From positions 1 through 64,000 of the forward strand of contig JAEWOR010000033.1 of assembly GCA_023399595.1 (NCBI GenBank): a stretch of DNA of 64,000 bases, given 5' to 3'. The notes beneath the pieces are model-generated. The model did not search any database, had not been told where the DNA came from, and saw nothing but the letters and a program-made list of their open reading frames with translations. The position numbers were made by a program, and so were the translations under genes. The stretch is from Bacteroidota bacterium. GTDB taxonomy: Bacteria > Bacteroidota > Bacteroidia > Flavobacteriales > Weeksellaceae. How positions within the stretch are numbered: the stretch's first letter is position 1; each line of letters begins with the position of its first letter. Positions 26,359 through 34,898 of the stretch are shown here, piece by piece.

Positions 26359-27837
26359 ATGCCTGAAAACGAAAACTTGCAAACTCCGAATATCAAAAAC
26401 AATCCGAAAATAATGAAAGCTTGGGCGGTTTACGACTGGGCCAATTCAGTATATTCTTTGGTGATTACATCCACTATTTTCCCTATTTATTTTTCTATTC
26501 TTACAACCGCTTACGAAAAAAGCGAATATGTTGAAGAAACAGGAAAAACAATACAAGTTCCTGTAAGACATATGATTAATATTTTCGGAAGAGATTATCA
26601 ACCAGATGCGGTTTATGGATATTCATTAACTATTTCATTTTTAGTGGTGGTTTTACTGTCTCCATTTTTATCTTCTTTGGCGGATACTATTGGTAACAAA
26701 AAATCTTTTTTACAGTTTTTCTGTTATTTAGGAGCAACTTCATGTATGGGATTGGCGATGTTTACGGGAATGCATAATGTTTTTTTAGGTTTGCTTTTTA
26801 GTATAACTGCCAGTGTAGGTTTCTGGGGAAGTTTGGTTTTTTATAATTCATTTCTTCCCGATATTGCTACGCAAGATAAACAGGATGCTCTTTCCGCAAG
26901 AGGTTATGTATACGGATATATTGGTTCTGTAGTTTTGGTAATTATTTGTTTATTACTTATTCAGGTTTTTGCTAAAAGTCCAGAACAACAGTTGTTATAC
27001 ACCAGAATTAGTTTCTTATTAACAGGAGCTTGGTGGTTTGGTTTTTCACAATATACTTTTAAATATTTACCGCAATTTGGAGATGTTAAAGACAAGCTTC
27101 CAAAGGATTTAGTGTTGTTGAATTATAAAAATATCTTCAAAAAACACGAAGAACAAGGTGGTTTTTTTGAAGTTCTAAAAGATAATATTCATTTCTATTT
27201 AGATATTGGAAAAGAGAGTTTCCGTGAATTATTTAAAGTAGGAAACAGGTTGTTTAAAGACAGAAACCTTAAATTCTTTTTGTCGAGTTTTTTCTTTTTC
27301 AGTGTTGGGATGCAAACCATTTTTTTAATGGCGACTTTATTCGGGAAAAGTGAAATTAATTTAGAGCAAGACAAACTTATCGCTACTTTATTGGTTATTC
27401 AGATTGAAGCGATTATTGGAGCCTTGTCGTTCTCTTGGCTTTCGAGAAAAATTGGTAACAAAAATGTAATTTCTATTTGTATTACTCTTTGGATTATAGC
27501 TTGTTTATCCGCTTATTATTTAAACAAAGAAAATCCTAATGTAGAGTATCAATTTTATGGGGTTGCGGCTGTAGTTGGTTTGGTAATGGGAGGTTTACAA
27601 GCAATGTCGAGATCAACTTATTCTAAATTATTACCCGAAAACTCTATGGAAAACACCACTTTCTTTAGTTTTTATGATGTTTTAGAAAAATTAGCCATTA
27701 TTTTAGGAACTTTCATTTTTGCAACACTTATTGAACATTTCAACAATATGCGTTATGCAGCGCTTTCAATGACTGTATTTTTTGGAATCGGACTTATATT
27801 AATTCGTTTTGTGAACACTAGTTTTTCTAAAAAATAA
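26359..27837 (+). CDS. UMF1-type MFS transporter
   Basis: A 492-residue membrane protein of the UMF1/Atg22-like branch of the major facilitator superfamily. The diagnostic N-terminal block is AWAVYDWANSVYSLVITSTIFPIYF-like (first part AWAVYDWANSVYSLV), followed by SLADTIGNKKSFLQFF and, late in the protein, GGLQAMSRSTYSKLLPEN. About twelve membrane helices are present. The substrate in bacteria is unknown; the family name comes from vacuolar amino-acid efflux in yeast. It is monocistronic by spacing and promoter. Confidence 0.88.
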   Translation: MPENENLQTPNIKNNPKIMKAWAVYDWANSVYSLVITSTIFPIYFSILTTAYEKSEYVEETGKTIQVPVRHMINIFGRDYQPDAVYGYSLTISFLVVVLLSPFLSSLADTIGNKKSFLQFFCYLGATSCMGLAMFTGMHNVFLGLLFSITASVGFWGSLVFYNSFLPDIATQDKQDALSARGYVYGYIGSVVLVIICLLLIQVFAKSPEQQLLYTRISFLLTGAWWFGFSQYTFKYLPQFGDVKDKLPKDLVLLNYKNIFKKHEEQGGFFEVLKDNIHFYLDIGKESFRELFKVGNRLFKDRNLKFFLSSFFFFSVGMQTIFLMATLFGKSEINLEQDKLIATLLVIQIEAIIGALSFSWLSRKIGNKNVISICITLWIIACLSAYYLNKENPNVEYQFYGVAAVVGLVMGGLQAMSRSTYSKLLPENSMENTTFFSFYDVLEKLAIILGTFIFATLIEHFNNMRYAALSMTVFFGIGLILIRFVNTSFSKK

Positions 27838-27910
27838 ATTGTATATTGATAAGAATATGTACAATATTTTGGGCATTATAATTGCTTTAAAAATATTAAT
27901 GTTTTTTTCA

Positions 27911-27918
27911 TAAATTTG
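27911..27918 (+). promoter_or_regulatory. -7 promoter element of the mevalonate kinase gene
   Basis: TAAATTTG matches TAnnTTTG, 24 bp before ATG 27943. Confidence 0.5.
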
Positions 27919-27942
27919 CAAAAATAAACACAAGAATAAATA

Positions 27943-28869
27943 ATGACTAACCCTTTATTTTACGCTAAAATTCTTCTATTCGGTGAATATGGAATTATTG
28001 AGGACTCTCAAGGGTTAACCCTTCCTTACAGCTTTTACAAAGGTGCATTGAAGTTTTCAGACCTTAATTCTGATTTCGAAAAAAAATCCAACGCTCATTT
28101 AGTAAAATACTCCAATTATCTTTCTGATCTTCAACTTCCAGACGGATTTGAATTGAATGTAAGTAACTTTAAACAAGAAATTGATAAAGGACTTTTCTTT
28201 GATTCTAATATTCCTCAAGGTTATGGAGTAGGGAGTTCAGGAGCTTTAGTGGCAGCTATTTTCGAAAGATATTCTATACAAAAACTTCATCCAGATTATA
28301 TTTCAAAAGAGGAGTTGAAAAAACTTAGAACTGTTTTTGGTTTAATGGAAAGCTTTTTCCATGGCAAAAGTTCTGGTATAGATCCTCTTATTTGCTATAT
28401 GAATCTTCCTATTCTTATCGAAAGTAAAGAAAGTGTGGACAAAGTAGCCATTCCTAATAGTAATGAAGGTAAAGGTGCTATTTTCTTAATCGATTCTGGA
28501 ATTGTGGGTGAAACGGGTCCAATGATTCAGATTTTCTTTGAAAAAATGAAGACTGAAGGTTTCCGTAAAACTTTGAAAGAAGAATTTATAAGATACAATA
28601 ATGCTTGTATTGATGCGTTTTTGAAGAAAGATATGAATCCTTTCTTTAGAAACTTGAAAAAGCTATCACATTGGGCGTATGAACATTTCCGTCCTATGAT
28701 TCCTGAAAGCTTATTCAATGTTTGGAAAAAAGGTTTAGATTCTAATGCTTATTATCTTAAACTTTGCGGAAGTGGAGGTGGAGGCTATATTTTAGGTTTT
28801 ACTAAAGATTACGAAAAAGCCGAAAAAATGCTAGATGGTTTTCATAAAGAAGTGATTTACAGGTTTTAA
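27943..28869 (+). CDS. Mevalonate kinase-like GHMP kinase
   Basis: A 308-residue GHMP kinase: LLFGEYGIIEDSQG near the N-terminus, the ATP-binding loop IPQGYGVGSSGALVAAI (about residues 90-106), FHGKSSGIDPL with the catalytic Asp, and LCGSGGGGYILGF at the C-terminus. In Flavobacteriia this gene is annotated as mevalonate kinase, which phosphorylates mevalonate for isoprenoid synthesis. The adjacent UbiA-family prenyltransferase 18 bp downstream, likely cotranscribed, uses isoprenoid diphosphates and fits this role. Confidence 0.85.
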   Translation: MTNPLFYAKILLFGEYGIIEDSQGLTLPYSFYKGALKFSDLNSDFEKKSNAHLVKYSNYLSDLQLPDGFELNVSNFKQEIDKGLFFDSNIPQGYGVGSSGALVAAIFERYSIQKLHPDYISKEELKKLRTVFGLMESFFHGKSSGIDPLICYMNLPILIESKESVDKVAIPNSNEGKGAIFLIDSGIVGETGPMIQIFFEKMKTEGFRKTLKEEFIRYNNACIDAFLKKDMNPFFRNLKKLSHWAYEHFRPMIPESLFNVWKKGLDSNAYYLKLCGSGGGGYILGFTKDYEKAEKMLDGFHKEVIYRF

Positions 28870-28887
28870 TAAAGTTTCCAAGTTTTA

Positions 28888-29802
28888 ATGGACAGTAACA
28901 AACCAGAACAAAATAAAAATATTGCCTATCGATTTTCACAATTGATGGGCTTTATTTTGGGAGCTAGGTTTATGGTAACTGCCATCCTTACTTTTGCGCT
29001 TTATGTTTCCACTTTTTTCTTGTTCAATCAGGAAGAAAGTCTAAGGAATTTTGTTTTCGATTATAAAGTACATGGAATTATTTTCTGTACTGTTCTTAGT
29101 ATTCTTGCAGGAGGAATCATCAATCAGTTTTACGATTTAGAAAAAGATACTGTTGTAAAGCCTTTTAGAACAAGAATTCAGAGCTTTTTAAAGCAGAATT
29201 ATTTTCTTAGCGTTTATATTATTCTGAATGTTGTTTCCTTAGGAACTGCGTTTTTAATTTCGAGAAATGTTTTTGTTTTCTTCCTTATTTATCAGTTTTT
29301 TATGTGGTTGTATAGCCATAAACTCAGCAGGATTTTATTTTTAAATAACCTTACGTTTGTTGGTCTTACGCTTTATCCTTTCTTTGGAATGATGGTCTAT
29401 TACGAAACTTTTTCAAAAAAGGTTTTCTTAATGGCGTTATTTATCTTTTTTATTCTTCTTACCATTGATGTTGTTAAAGATACCCTTACCAAAAAGGCAG
29501 ATCAAGCTTTTGGTTACACTACGATTCCCAATTTTTTTTCAAATATTTCCTCCAGAAATACCATTCTAGGTTTATTAATGGCTTGCATTTTATCATCCAT
29601 GTCGCTCATTTTAAAATCGGGTGTTAATGGATTTATGGGCTATTATTTTGTGGGCAGTTTATTTATTTTCGTTTTATGTACATTTTTAATGATGGAGTAT
29701 TCGCGCAAAAAAAGATTTCTTACACTTAATATACTCAGATTATGGGTTTTTATTGGAGTTTTTGCCATGCTTTTTTATGGGATTGAATTCAAATTTTCTT
29801 AA
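28888..29802 (+). CDS. UbiA-family prenyltransferase
   Basis: A 304-residue inner membrane protein with about eight or nine helices. The first aspartate-rich motif NQFYDLEKDTV (about residue 87-97) fits the NxxxDxxxD diphosphate-binding signature of UbiA enzymes; the second region TIDVVKDTLTKKADQAFGYTT has the matching DxxKD pattern. In related bacteria it is often labelled geranylgeranylglycerol-phosphate geranylgeranyltransferase, but the acceptor is not known here. Cotranscription with mevalonate kinase supports an isoprenoid role. Confidence 0.82.
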   Translation: MDSNKPEQNKNIAYRFSQLMGFILGARFMVTAILTFALYVSTFFLFNQEESLRNFVFDYKVHGIIFCTVLSILAGGIINQFYDLEKDTVVKPFRTRIQSFLKQNYFLSVYIILNVVSLGTAFLISRNVFVFFLIYQFFMWLYSHKLSRILFLNNLTFVGLTLYPFFGMMVYYETFSKKVFLMALFIFFILLTIDVVKDTLTKKADQAFGYTTIPNFFSNISSRNTILGLLMACILSSMSLILKSGVNGFMGYYFVGSLFIFVLCTFLMMEYSRKKRFLTLNILRLWVFIGVFAMLFYGIEFKFS

Positions 29803-29830
29803 TTATATTTAGAGTTCAATCAAGTATTAG

Positions 29831-29838
29831 TACATTTG
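29831..29838 (+). promoter_or_regulatory. -7 promoter element of the proline dehydrogenase gene
   Basis: TACATTTG matches TAnnTTTG, 26 bp before ATG 29865. Confidence 0.5.
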
Positions 29839-29864
29839 CATCAGCAAAAAAATAAATCAAGACA

Positions 29865-31031
29865 ATGTCTATTTTCAACGATACTAAAATTGCATTTGCA
29901 GACAAAACAGATGCTCAGCTTAAAAAGGCTTATTGGATGTTTAAAATGATTGAAAATCCTACCTTAACAAGCCTTGGAACTTCAGTTCTTAATTTTACCG
30001 TTCATAATGATTTTCCATTTGTAAAAGGTATTGTAAAGGATACTCTTTTCGAACAGTTTTGTGGTGGAGAAACCCGTGAAGAAAGTATGAAAGTGGTAAA
30101 ACAACTCTTTAAAAGAGGAGTTGGAAGTATTTTTGATTATTCTATTGAAGGTAAAGAAGATGAAGAAACCTTTGATGCTGTTTGTAAAGAAATTAAAGAC
30201 ATTGTAAGATTCTCTGTAGGAAATCCTGCAATTCCTTTTATCGTTTTTAAACCAACTGCTTTTGGTAGAATTGATATTTACGAATTGGTGGGTAAAAATG
30301 CTGAATTAACGACAAGTCAGAAGGAAGAATGGGCGAGGATTGTAAAAAGATTTGATGAAGTTTGTAAGCTTTGCTATGAAAACGACAAAAAAGTAATGGT
30401 AGATGCCGAAGAAACTTGGATGCAAGATGCTGCAGATCATCTTTGTGAAGAAATGATGGAGAAATATAACCAAGAAAAACCTATTGTTTGGAACACTATT
30501 CAGATGTATAGAACGGGCAGATTGGAATATATGGAGGAGAATTTGAAAAGAGCACAAGAAAAAAACTATTTCATAGGTTACAAAATTGTTCGTGGCGCTT
30601 ATATGGAAAAAGAAAGAGCCAGAGCACAAGAAAAAGGTTATAAAGATCCTATTCAGCCTAATAAAGACGCTACCGATAAAAATTACAACTCAGGAATTGA
30701 TTTTGTAATGGGTCATTTAGACAGAGTTTCAGCTTTCTTTGGAACACATAATGAAACTTCTTCGGAACTGATAATGGATAAAATGCAAGCAAAGAGTTTG
30801 CCTCATGACAATCCACATGTATATTTCGGTCAGTTATACGGGATGAGTGATAACATTAGTTTCTATTTAGCGGATAAAGGTTACAATGTTGCAAAATATC
30901 TTCCTTATGGTCCTGTAAAAGATGTTGTCCCATATTTAACGAGAAGAGCTCAAGAAAACACTTCCGTAGCTGGACAAACAGGTAGGGAACTTGGACTTAT
31001 TAAAAAAGAATTAGAGAGAAGAAGAAAATAA
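29865..31031 (+). CDS. Proline dehydrogenase (monofunctional)
   Basis: A 388-residue FAD-dependent TIM-barrel enzyme with the PRODH motifs KVMVDAEETWMQDA, IVWNTIQMYRTGRLEYM, YKIVRGAYMEKERARA and the C-terminal FGQLYGMSDNISFYL, YNVAKYLPYGPVKDVVPYLTRRAQEN. It oxidises proline to pyrroline-5-carboxylate and passes electrons to quinones. It lacks the P5C dehydrogenase domain of PutA, which must be encoded elsewhere. A hairpin follows at 31055. Confidence 0.95.
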   Translation: MSIFNDTKIAFADKTDAQLKKAYWMFKMIENPTLTSLGTSVLNFTVHNDFPFVKGIVKDTLFEQFCGGETREESMKVVKQLFKRGVGSIFDYSIEGKEDEETFDAVCKEIKDIVRFSVGNPAIPFIVFKPTAFGRIDIYELVGKNAELTTSQKEEWARIVKRFDEVCKLCYENDKKVMVDAEETWMQDAADHLCEEMMEKYNQEKPIVWNTIQMYRTGRLEYMEENLKRAQEKNYFIGYKIVRGAYMEKERARAQEKGYKDPIQPNKDATDKNYNSGIDFVMGHLDRVSAFFGTHNETSSELIMDKMQAKSLPHDNPHVYFGQLYGMSDNISFYLADKGYNVAKYLPYGPVKDVVPYLTRRAQENTSVAGQTGRELGLIKKELERRRK

Positions 31032-31054
31032 GATTTTTAATTTTTCAAATATGT

Positions 31055-31085
31055 AAAAAGGCTCTCTCATTGAAAGTCTTTTTTT
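31055..31085 (+). terminator. Terminator after proline dehydrogenase
   Basis: AAAAAGGCT (31055-31063) pairs with AGTCTTTTT (31075-31083), one G-U pair, extending inward through TCTC/GAAA partly, with T tract. Confidence 0.65.
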
Positions 31086-31145
31086 ATGACTATTGATTTT
31101 CTCAATAGGAATGTTTAATCATTCTAAATTAACAAAATAATTCCG

Positions 31146-31153
31146 TATTTTTG
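31146..31153 (+). promoter_or_regulatory. -7 promoter element of apbC
   Basis: TATTTTTG matches TAnnTTTG, 17 bp before ATG 31171. Confidence 0.5.
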
Positions 31154-31170
31154 CAGTATAATTAACGAAT

Positions 31171-32274
31171 ATGTTGACGAAAGAAAAGGTTCAAGAATTT
31201 TTAAAAGAAATTGAAGTTGATGATTTAGTAACCAATCTTCAAGTGATGGGTGAAGATGTTTATATAGATATGAAAGCGCATTCACCTGCTATGCATGAGA
31301 AAAAGAAGCTTGAAGTAGCTATGAAACAGGCTTTTGCAAGTGAATTTGGTGAAGAAATTCAGTTAAAATTAAAAATAACATCTCCTGAACCAAGCGAAAT
31401 ACAGCAAAATCAGATCAAAGGAAAAGAAATCCCTGGAATTAAAAATATTATCGCTATTGCTTCCGGAAAAGGAGGTGTAGGGAAATCTACTGTTTCTGCA
31501 AATCTTGCAGTAACCCTTGCTAATATGGGCTTTAAAGTAGGTATTTTAGATGCAGATATTTATGGACCATCTGTTCCTACCATGTTTGATACTGAAAATC
31601 AGAAACCTATTTCTGTAGAAGTTGATGGTAAAAATTTAATGAAACCCGTTGAAAATTATGGTGTAAAAATGCTTTCAATAGGTTATTTCTCTGGAGCTAA
31701 TCAAGCAGTAGTTTGGAGAGGACCAATGGCTTCAAAAGCATTGAACCAAATGTTGAGAGATGCAGCATGGGGAGAATTAGACTTTTTATTAATAGATTTA
31801 CCTCCTGGAACGGGTGATATTCATTTATCAATTATCCAGGAAGTTCCAGTAACAGGTGCTGTAATTGTAAGTACGCCTCAACACGTTGCTTTAGCAGATG
31901 TTAGAAAAGGTATTGCAATGTTCCAAATGGAAAGTATTAATATTCCTGTTTTAGGTTTAATTGAAAACATGGCGTATTTTACTCCAGAAGAGCTTCCAGA
32001 TAACAAATATTATATTTTTGGAAACCATGGAGCTCAGTTTTTAGCAACCGATTTAGGAATTCCAGTTTTAGGTGAAATTCCAATTATTCAAAGTATAAGA
32101 GAAGCAGGAGATATTGGAAGACCTGCAGCTTTACAGGAAGGTTCTAAAATTGAGGAAATTTATATAAAAACAGCTCAAAATATGATTGAAAGCTTGGTGG
32201 AAAGAAACAAAATGTTGCCTCCAACTGAAGCTGTAAAAATAACAACAATGGCAGGTTGTTCTCCTAAAAAATAA
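31171..32274 (+). CDS. apbC: Iron-sulfur cluster carrier ATPase (Mrp/ApbC/Nbp35 family)
   Basis: A 367-residue protein: N-terminal MIP18/DUF59 domain (about 1-75), then a P-loop ATPase with deviant Walker A ASGKGGVGKSTVSANLA (about residue 97), DADIYGPSVPTMF and LIDLPPGTGDIHLS. The family carries [4Fe-4S] clusters on a CxxC motif; here only a single C-terminal Cys (AGCSPKK) and few other Cys are evident, so the bridging motif appears reduced. It is followed 50 bp later by a NifU-like scaffold domain protein, a functionally matched partner. Confidence 0.92.
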   Translation: MLTKEKVQEFLKEIEVDDLVTNLQVMGEDVYIDMKAHSPAMHEKKKLEVAMKQAFASEFGEEIQLKLKITSPEPSEIQQNQIKGKEIPGIKNIIAIASGKGGVGKSTVSANLAVTLANMGFKVGILDADIYGPSVPTMFDTENQKPISVEVDGKNLMKPVENYGVKMLSIGYFSGANQAVVWRGPMASKALNQMLRDAAWGELDFLLIDLPPGTGDIHLSIIQEVPVTGAVIVSTPQHVALADVRKGIAMFQMESINIPVLGLIENMAYFTPEELPDNKYYIFGNHGAQFLATDLGIPVLGEIPIIQSIREAGDIGRPAALQEGSKIEEIYIKTAQNMIESLVERNKMLPPTEAVKITTMAGCSPKK

Positions 32275-32324
32275 GTATTTTAGAAGGATAAAAACCATTA
32301 ATAATTCCAGACACAAAACAAAAT

Positions 32325-32579
32325 ATGAGCACAGCAATAAAACACGAAGATACAGTAACCCGAGTAATGGAAGCTTTGGAAAGTATTCGCCCTTTTTTGA
32401 ATAAAGATGGGGGAGATATTGAATTGATTGACGTGAAAGATAATAAAGTGTATGTAAAACTTCTTGGCAACTGTTCAGGATGTCCAGTAAGTTTTTCTAC
32501 CATGAAGCTGGGTGTTGAAAATACCATTAAGCAACACGCTCCTGAAATAGAGGAGGTTTTAAGCGTAGAGCAAAAATAA
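32325..32579 (+). CDS. NifU-like iron-sulfur scaffold protein (Nfu domain)
   Basis: An 84-residue single-domain protein matching the NifU C-terminal domain: ALESIRPFLNKDGGDIELIDV and the cluster-binding C-x2-C in GNCSGCPVSFSTMKLGVE. It carries Fe-S clusters to apo-proteins and probably works with the ApbC-type ATPase encoded just upstream in the same operon. A strong hairpin terminates transcription at 32600. Confidence 0.92.
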   Translation: MSTAIKHEDTVTRVMEALESIRPFLNKDGGDIELIDVKDNKVYVKLLGNCSGCPVSFSTMKLGVENTIKQHAPEIEEVLSVEQK

Positions 32580-32599
32580 AAAGTCTTATTTTAATATAG

Positions 32600-32632
32600 A
32601 AAATGTCTCAAAAATTTGAGACATTTTTTTTA
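32600..32632 (+). terminator. Terminator of the apbC-nfu operon
   Basis: AAAATGTCTC (32600-32609) pairs exactly with GAGACATTTT (32618-32627), followed by T residues. Confidence 0.85.
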
Positions 32633-32690
32633 TTCCCCAATTATTATTTTCAAACAGATTCGCAGATTTATATTTTCAATTAATAAGTAG

Positions 32691-32698
32691 TAAATTTG
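32691..32698 (+). promoter_or_regulatory. -7 promoter element of the VTT-domain gene
   Basis: TAAATTTG matches TAnnTTTG, 35 bp before ATG 32734. Confidence 0.5.
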
Positions 32699-32733
32699 CA
32701 AAAAAAAAATTATTTTAGGTTTTACTATTGTTT

Positions 32734-33324
32734 ATGGAATATTATTTACTTGTTTTTATATTAGCTTTTGCAGTTGATTTGATTCCATTTGTAGGACCTC
32801 CAGCTTGGACTGTTATTGTTTTTTTGCAAGTAAAATATAATTTGGATATTTGGCCTACTTTATTAATTGGAGTTACAGCTTCAGCCATTGGAAGATATCT
32901 TTATAGTTTATATATTCCTTATATTTCTGATCGTTTTTTAAAAGAACAAAAAACTGAAGATTTAAAATTTATTGGAAGTAAATTAAGTGGTAAAAGCTGG
33001 AAAGTTCAAATATTTGTAATTTTATATACTTCTTTACCACTTCCTTCGACGCCACTTTTTACAGCAGCAGGAATTTCTAGAATTAATACATTAACATTAA
33101 TGCCAGCTTTTTTTGTTGGTAAATTAATTGCTGATTCTATAATGATCCACACAGGAAATTATATTGTGAACAATACCCAAGACCTAATGTCTGGAATTAT
33201 CAATTGGGAAACAATTTTGGGAACTATTACTAGTTTAGTTGTTGTTATTCTGTTCATCTGTATGGATTGGAAAACACTTATTCAAGAGAAAAAATTGAAA
33301 TTTAGTTTCAGAGTTTTTAAATAA
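32734..33324 (+). CDS. DedA/VTT-like membrane protein
   Basis: A 196-residue inner membrane protein with about five hydrophobic segments. IPFVGPPAWTVIVFLQ and the loop LYTSLPLPSTPLFTAAGISRIN resemble the G/P-rich re-entrant loops of DedA/VTT (SNARE-associated Golgi) proteins, which are thought to act in lipid scrambling. The match is by pattern, not a full motif. A TTG at 32728 precedes the chosen ATG by two codons. It is a single gene, facing the DtxR-family gene with a GC-rich hairpin between them. Confidence 0.65.
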   Translation: MEYYLLVFILAFAVDLIPFVGPPAWTVIVFLQVKYNLDIWPTLLIGVTASAIGRYLYSLYIPYISDRFLKEQKTEDLKFIGSKLSGKSWKVQIFVILYTSLPLPSTPLFTAAGISRINTLTLMPAFFVGKLIADSIMIHTGNYIVNNTQDLMSGIINWETILGTITSLVVVILFICMDWKTLIQEKKLKFSFRVFK

Positions 33325-33421
33325 GTTTTGCTTATTGAAATAATAGAGTAGATGTATAAAAGGAATTGTTTTAGATGAATAAATACCATCCAATACCTTG
33401 ATAATAAGAATAATATAAATG

Positions 33422-33450
33422 AGAATCGGGCGCCTGCGGTGCCCGATTCT
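33422..33450. terminator. GC-rich hairpin between convergent genes
   Basis: AGAATCGGGCGCC (33422-33434) pairs with GGTGCCCGATTCT (33438-33450), 13 bp with one G-U pair and a 3-nt loop. It lacks a T tract on the + side, so it may be a repeat as much as a terminator. Confidence 0.6.
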
Positions 33451-33470
33451 GTGTATGTCTAATATACTTC

Positions 33471-34127
33471 CTATATTTTTTTAACCAATATTTTTTCTGT
33501 GGCTAAATGGCTTAATGTCTCTGTTTGACCTTCAATTTCAATGGTAATACTTTGATCAAACTCTTCAATTTTCAATATTGTTAGTTTAGTTCCTAAAACT
33601 AAATTTCTTTGTGTAAGATAGCTCAAAAAAGCATCATCAGAAAAAGTTACAGCGCTAAAAATAAGTTTTTCATTGGCTTTACAGTTACTCAATTTAACAT
33701 AATCTAAATCAATAATATTTCCTTGTTTATCTGGGATAGGTTCTCCGTGAGGATCAAATTTTGGATAATCTAAGAGCTCATCCATTTTATCAAAAAATAT
33801 TGGTGAATGTACATGCTCCAATTGTTCTGCAATCTCATGAACGTTATCCCAACTAAAATTCATATTTTTCACTAAAAACATTTCTGTTAATCGGTGCTTA
33901 CGGACTACTAAAGCAGCTTCTTTTTTACCCAAATCAGTGACCATTAAAGGCTTATAGGTTTCGTATTTTACCCATTTTTTTTCAGCAAATTTTTTCATCA
34001 TATTATTAACGCTAGGCATTTTTACGCCAAGGAATTTACTGAGCTCATTTACCGCTACAGAATTTTTATCCGTAGTAAGATGGAATAAAGCTTTAAGGTA
34101 ATTTTCTTCTGTAAGAGTATTCTTCAA
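33471..34127 (-). CDS. DtxR/MntR-family metal-dependent transcriptional regulator
   Basis: A 218-residue protein: winged-helix N-terminus TEENYLKALFHLTTDK with VAVNELSKFLGVKMPSVNNMMKKF as recognition region, metal-binding dimerisation domain around VRKHRLTEMFLVKNM and HEIAEQLEHVHSP (E and H ligands), GEPIPDKQGNI, and a C-terminal FeoA/SH3-like domain. It probably represses Mn2+ or Fe2+ uptake genes when metal is plentiful. No transporter gene is adjacent, so its targets are elsewhere. A dyad at 34175-34189 in its own promoter suggests autoregulation. Confidence 0.92.
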   Translation of the reverse strand: MKNTLTEENYLKALFHLTTDKNSVAVNELSKFLGVKMPSVNNMMKKFAEKKWVKYETYKPLMVTDLGKKEAALVVRKHRLTEMFLVKNMNFSWDNVHEIAEQLEHVHSPIFFDKMDELLDYPKFDPHGEPIPDKQGNIIDLDYVKLSNCKANEKLIFSAVTFSDDAFLSYLTQRNLVLGTKLTILKIEEFDQSITIEIEGQTETLSHLATEKILVKKI

Positions 34128-34148
34128 AATGTTAGATAATTTAAACTA

Positions 34149-34156
34149 CAAATCTA
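34149..34156 (-). promoter_or_regulatory. -7 promoter element of the DtxR-family gene
   Basis: The minus strand reads TAGATTTG, matching TAnnTTTG, 21 bp before the ATG at 34127. Confidence 0.5.
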
Positions 34157-34174
34157 ACAATTATAAAAAAAATT

Positions 34175-34189
34175 ACGGTTATAAACCGT
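34175..34189 (-). promoter_or_regulatory. Dyad operator candidate in the DtxR-family promoter
   Basis: ACGGTT-ATA-AACCGT is a perfect 6-bp dyad around a 3-bp centre, about 19 bp upstream of the -7 element, where the -33 element would lie. A repressor bound here would block the promoter; autoregulation is the simplest reading. Confidence 0.4.
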
Positions 34190-34304
34190 TAAATAAAGAA
34201 GAGAACCTGCAAAATAAAAAGTCCTATAATTTATATTATGTTAAATCGTATTTATTTCTGGATATAAGTATTCATTATCTGAACACATTTTTATGAGAAC
34301 TAAT

Positions 34305-34898
34305 TTAATTTGAAGGTTTAAAATTTCTTTTTGCTAATTCCTTTCGTACACGACTTAAACTCTCTGGTGTAATCCCTAAGTAAGATGCAATCATCCATTG
34401 AGGAACTCTTAAAAGTAAATCCGGATACATTTTAATGAATTCTAAATATCGCTCTTCAGCAGTTTCTGCCAATAAAGAATTTATTCTGTTTTGTAAAGCT
34501 CGGATGTGCTTTTGCAATAGTAAATCGTTATTTTCAATAGAGTTTGAAAAATGTTTTTTTAATGTAGTGAAAAAATCTGTTGGTAAAAATGAAACTACAG
34601 AATCTTCCACAGTTTCTATATAATAATTAGATTTTTCATTAAAATATAAACTGCTCCTGTCTGAAATTAACCAATTTTCAGGGGCAAATTGTATTATATG
34701 TTCCTTGCCATTTTTATCTAAAGAATACATTCGTAATAAACCTTTTTCTACAAAAAAATTGAATTTGCAGATTTCACCTTCTCTTAATAAAAACGTATTT
34801 TTAGGCATAGGTTTCTCTTCAAATAAAAGCTGACAAGTGTTTATTTCTGAGGTAGGTACATTTAAAGTTTTAGAGAGATACTTAATAATGTTTTCCAT
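34305..34898 (-). CDS. Crp/Fnr-family transcriptional regulator
   Basis: A 197-residue protein with an N-terminal cyclic-nucleotide-binding-like beta-roll (NTFLLREGEICKFNFFVEKGLLRMYSL) and a C-terminal helix-turn-helix, RVPQWMIASYLGITPESLSRVRKEL. No Cys cluster for an Fe-S sensor is visible, unlike Fnr. Its ATG follows the stop codon of ytxJ with no gap, so it is the third gene of an operon with a DUF1569 protein and YtxJ. It may sense redox or thiol state; ligand unknown. Confidence 0.9.
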   Translation of the reverse strand: MENIIKYLSKTLNVPTSEINTCQLLFEEKPMPKNTFLLREGEICKFNFFVEKGLLRMYSLDKNGKEHIIQFAPENWLISDRSSLYFNEKSNYYIETVEDSVVSFLPTDFFTTLKKHFSNSIENNDLLLQKHIRALQNRINSLLAETAEERYLEFIKMYPDLLLRVPQWMIASYLGITPESLSRVRKELAKRNFKPSN

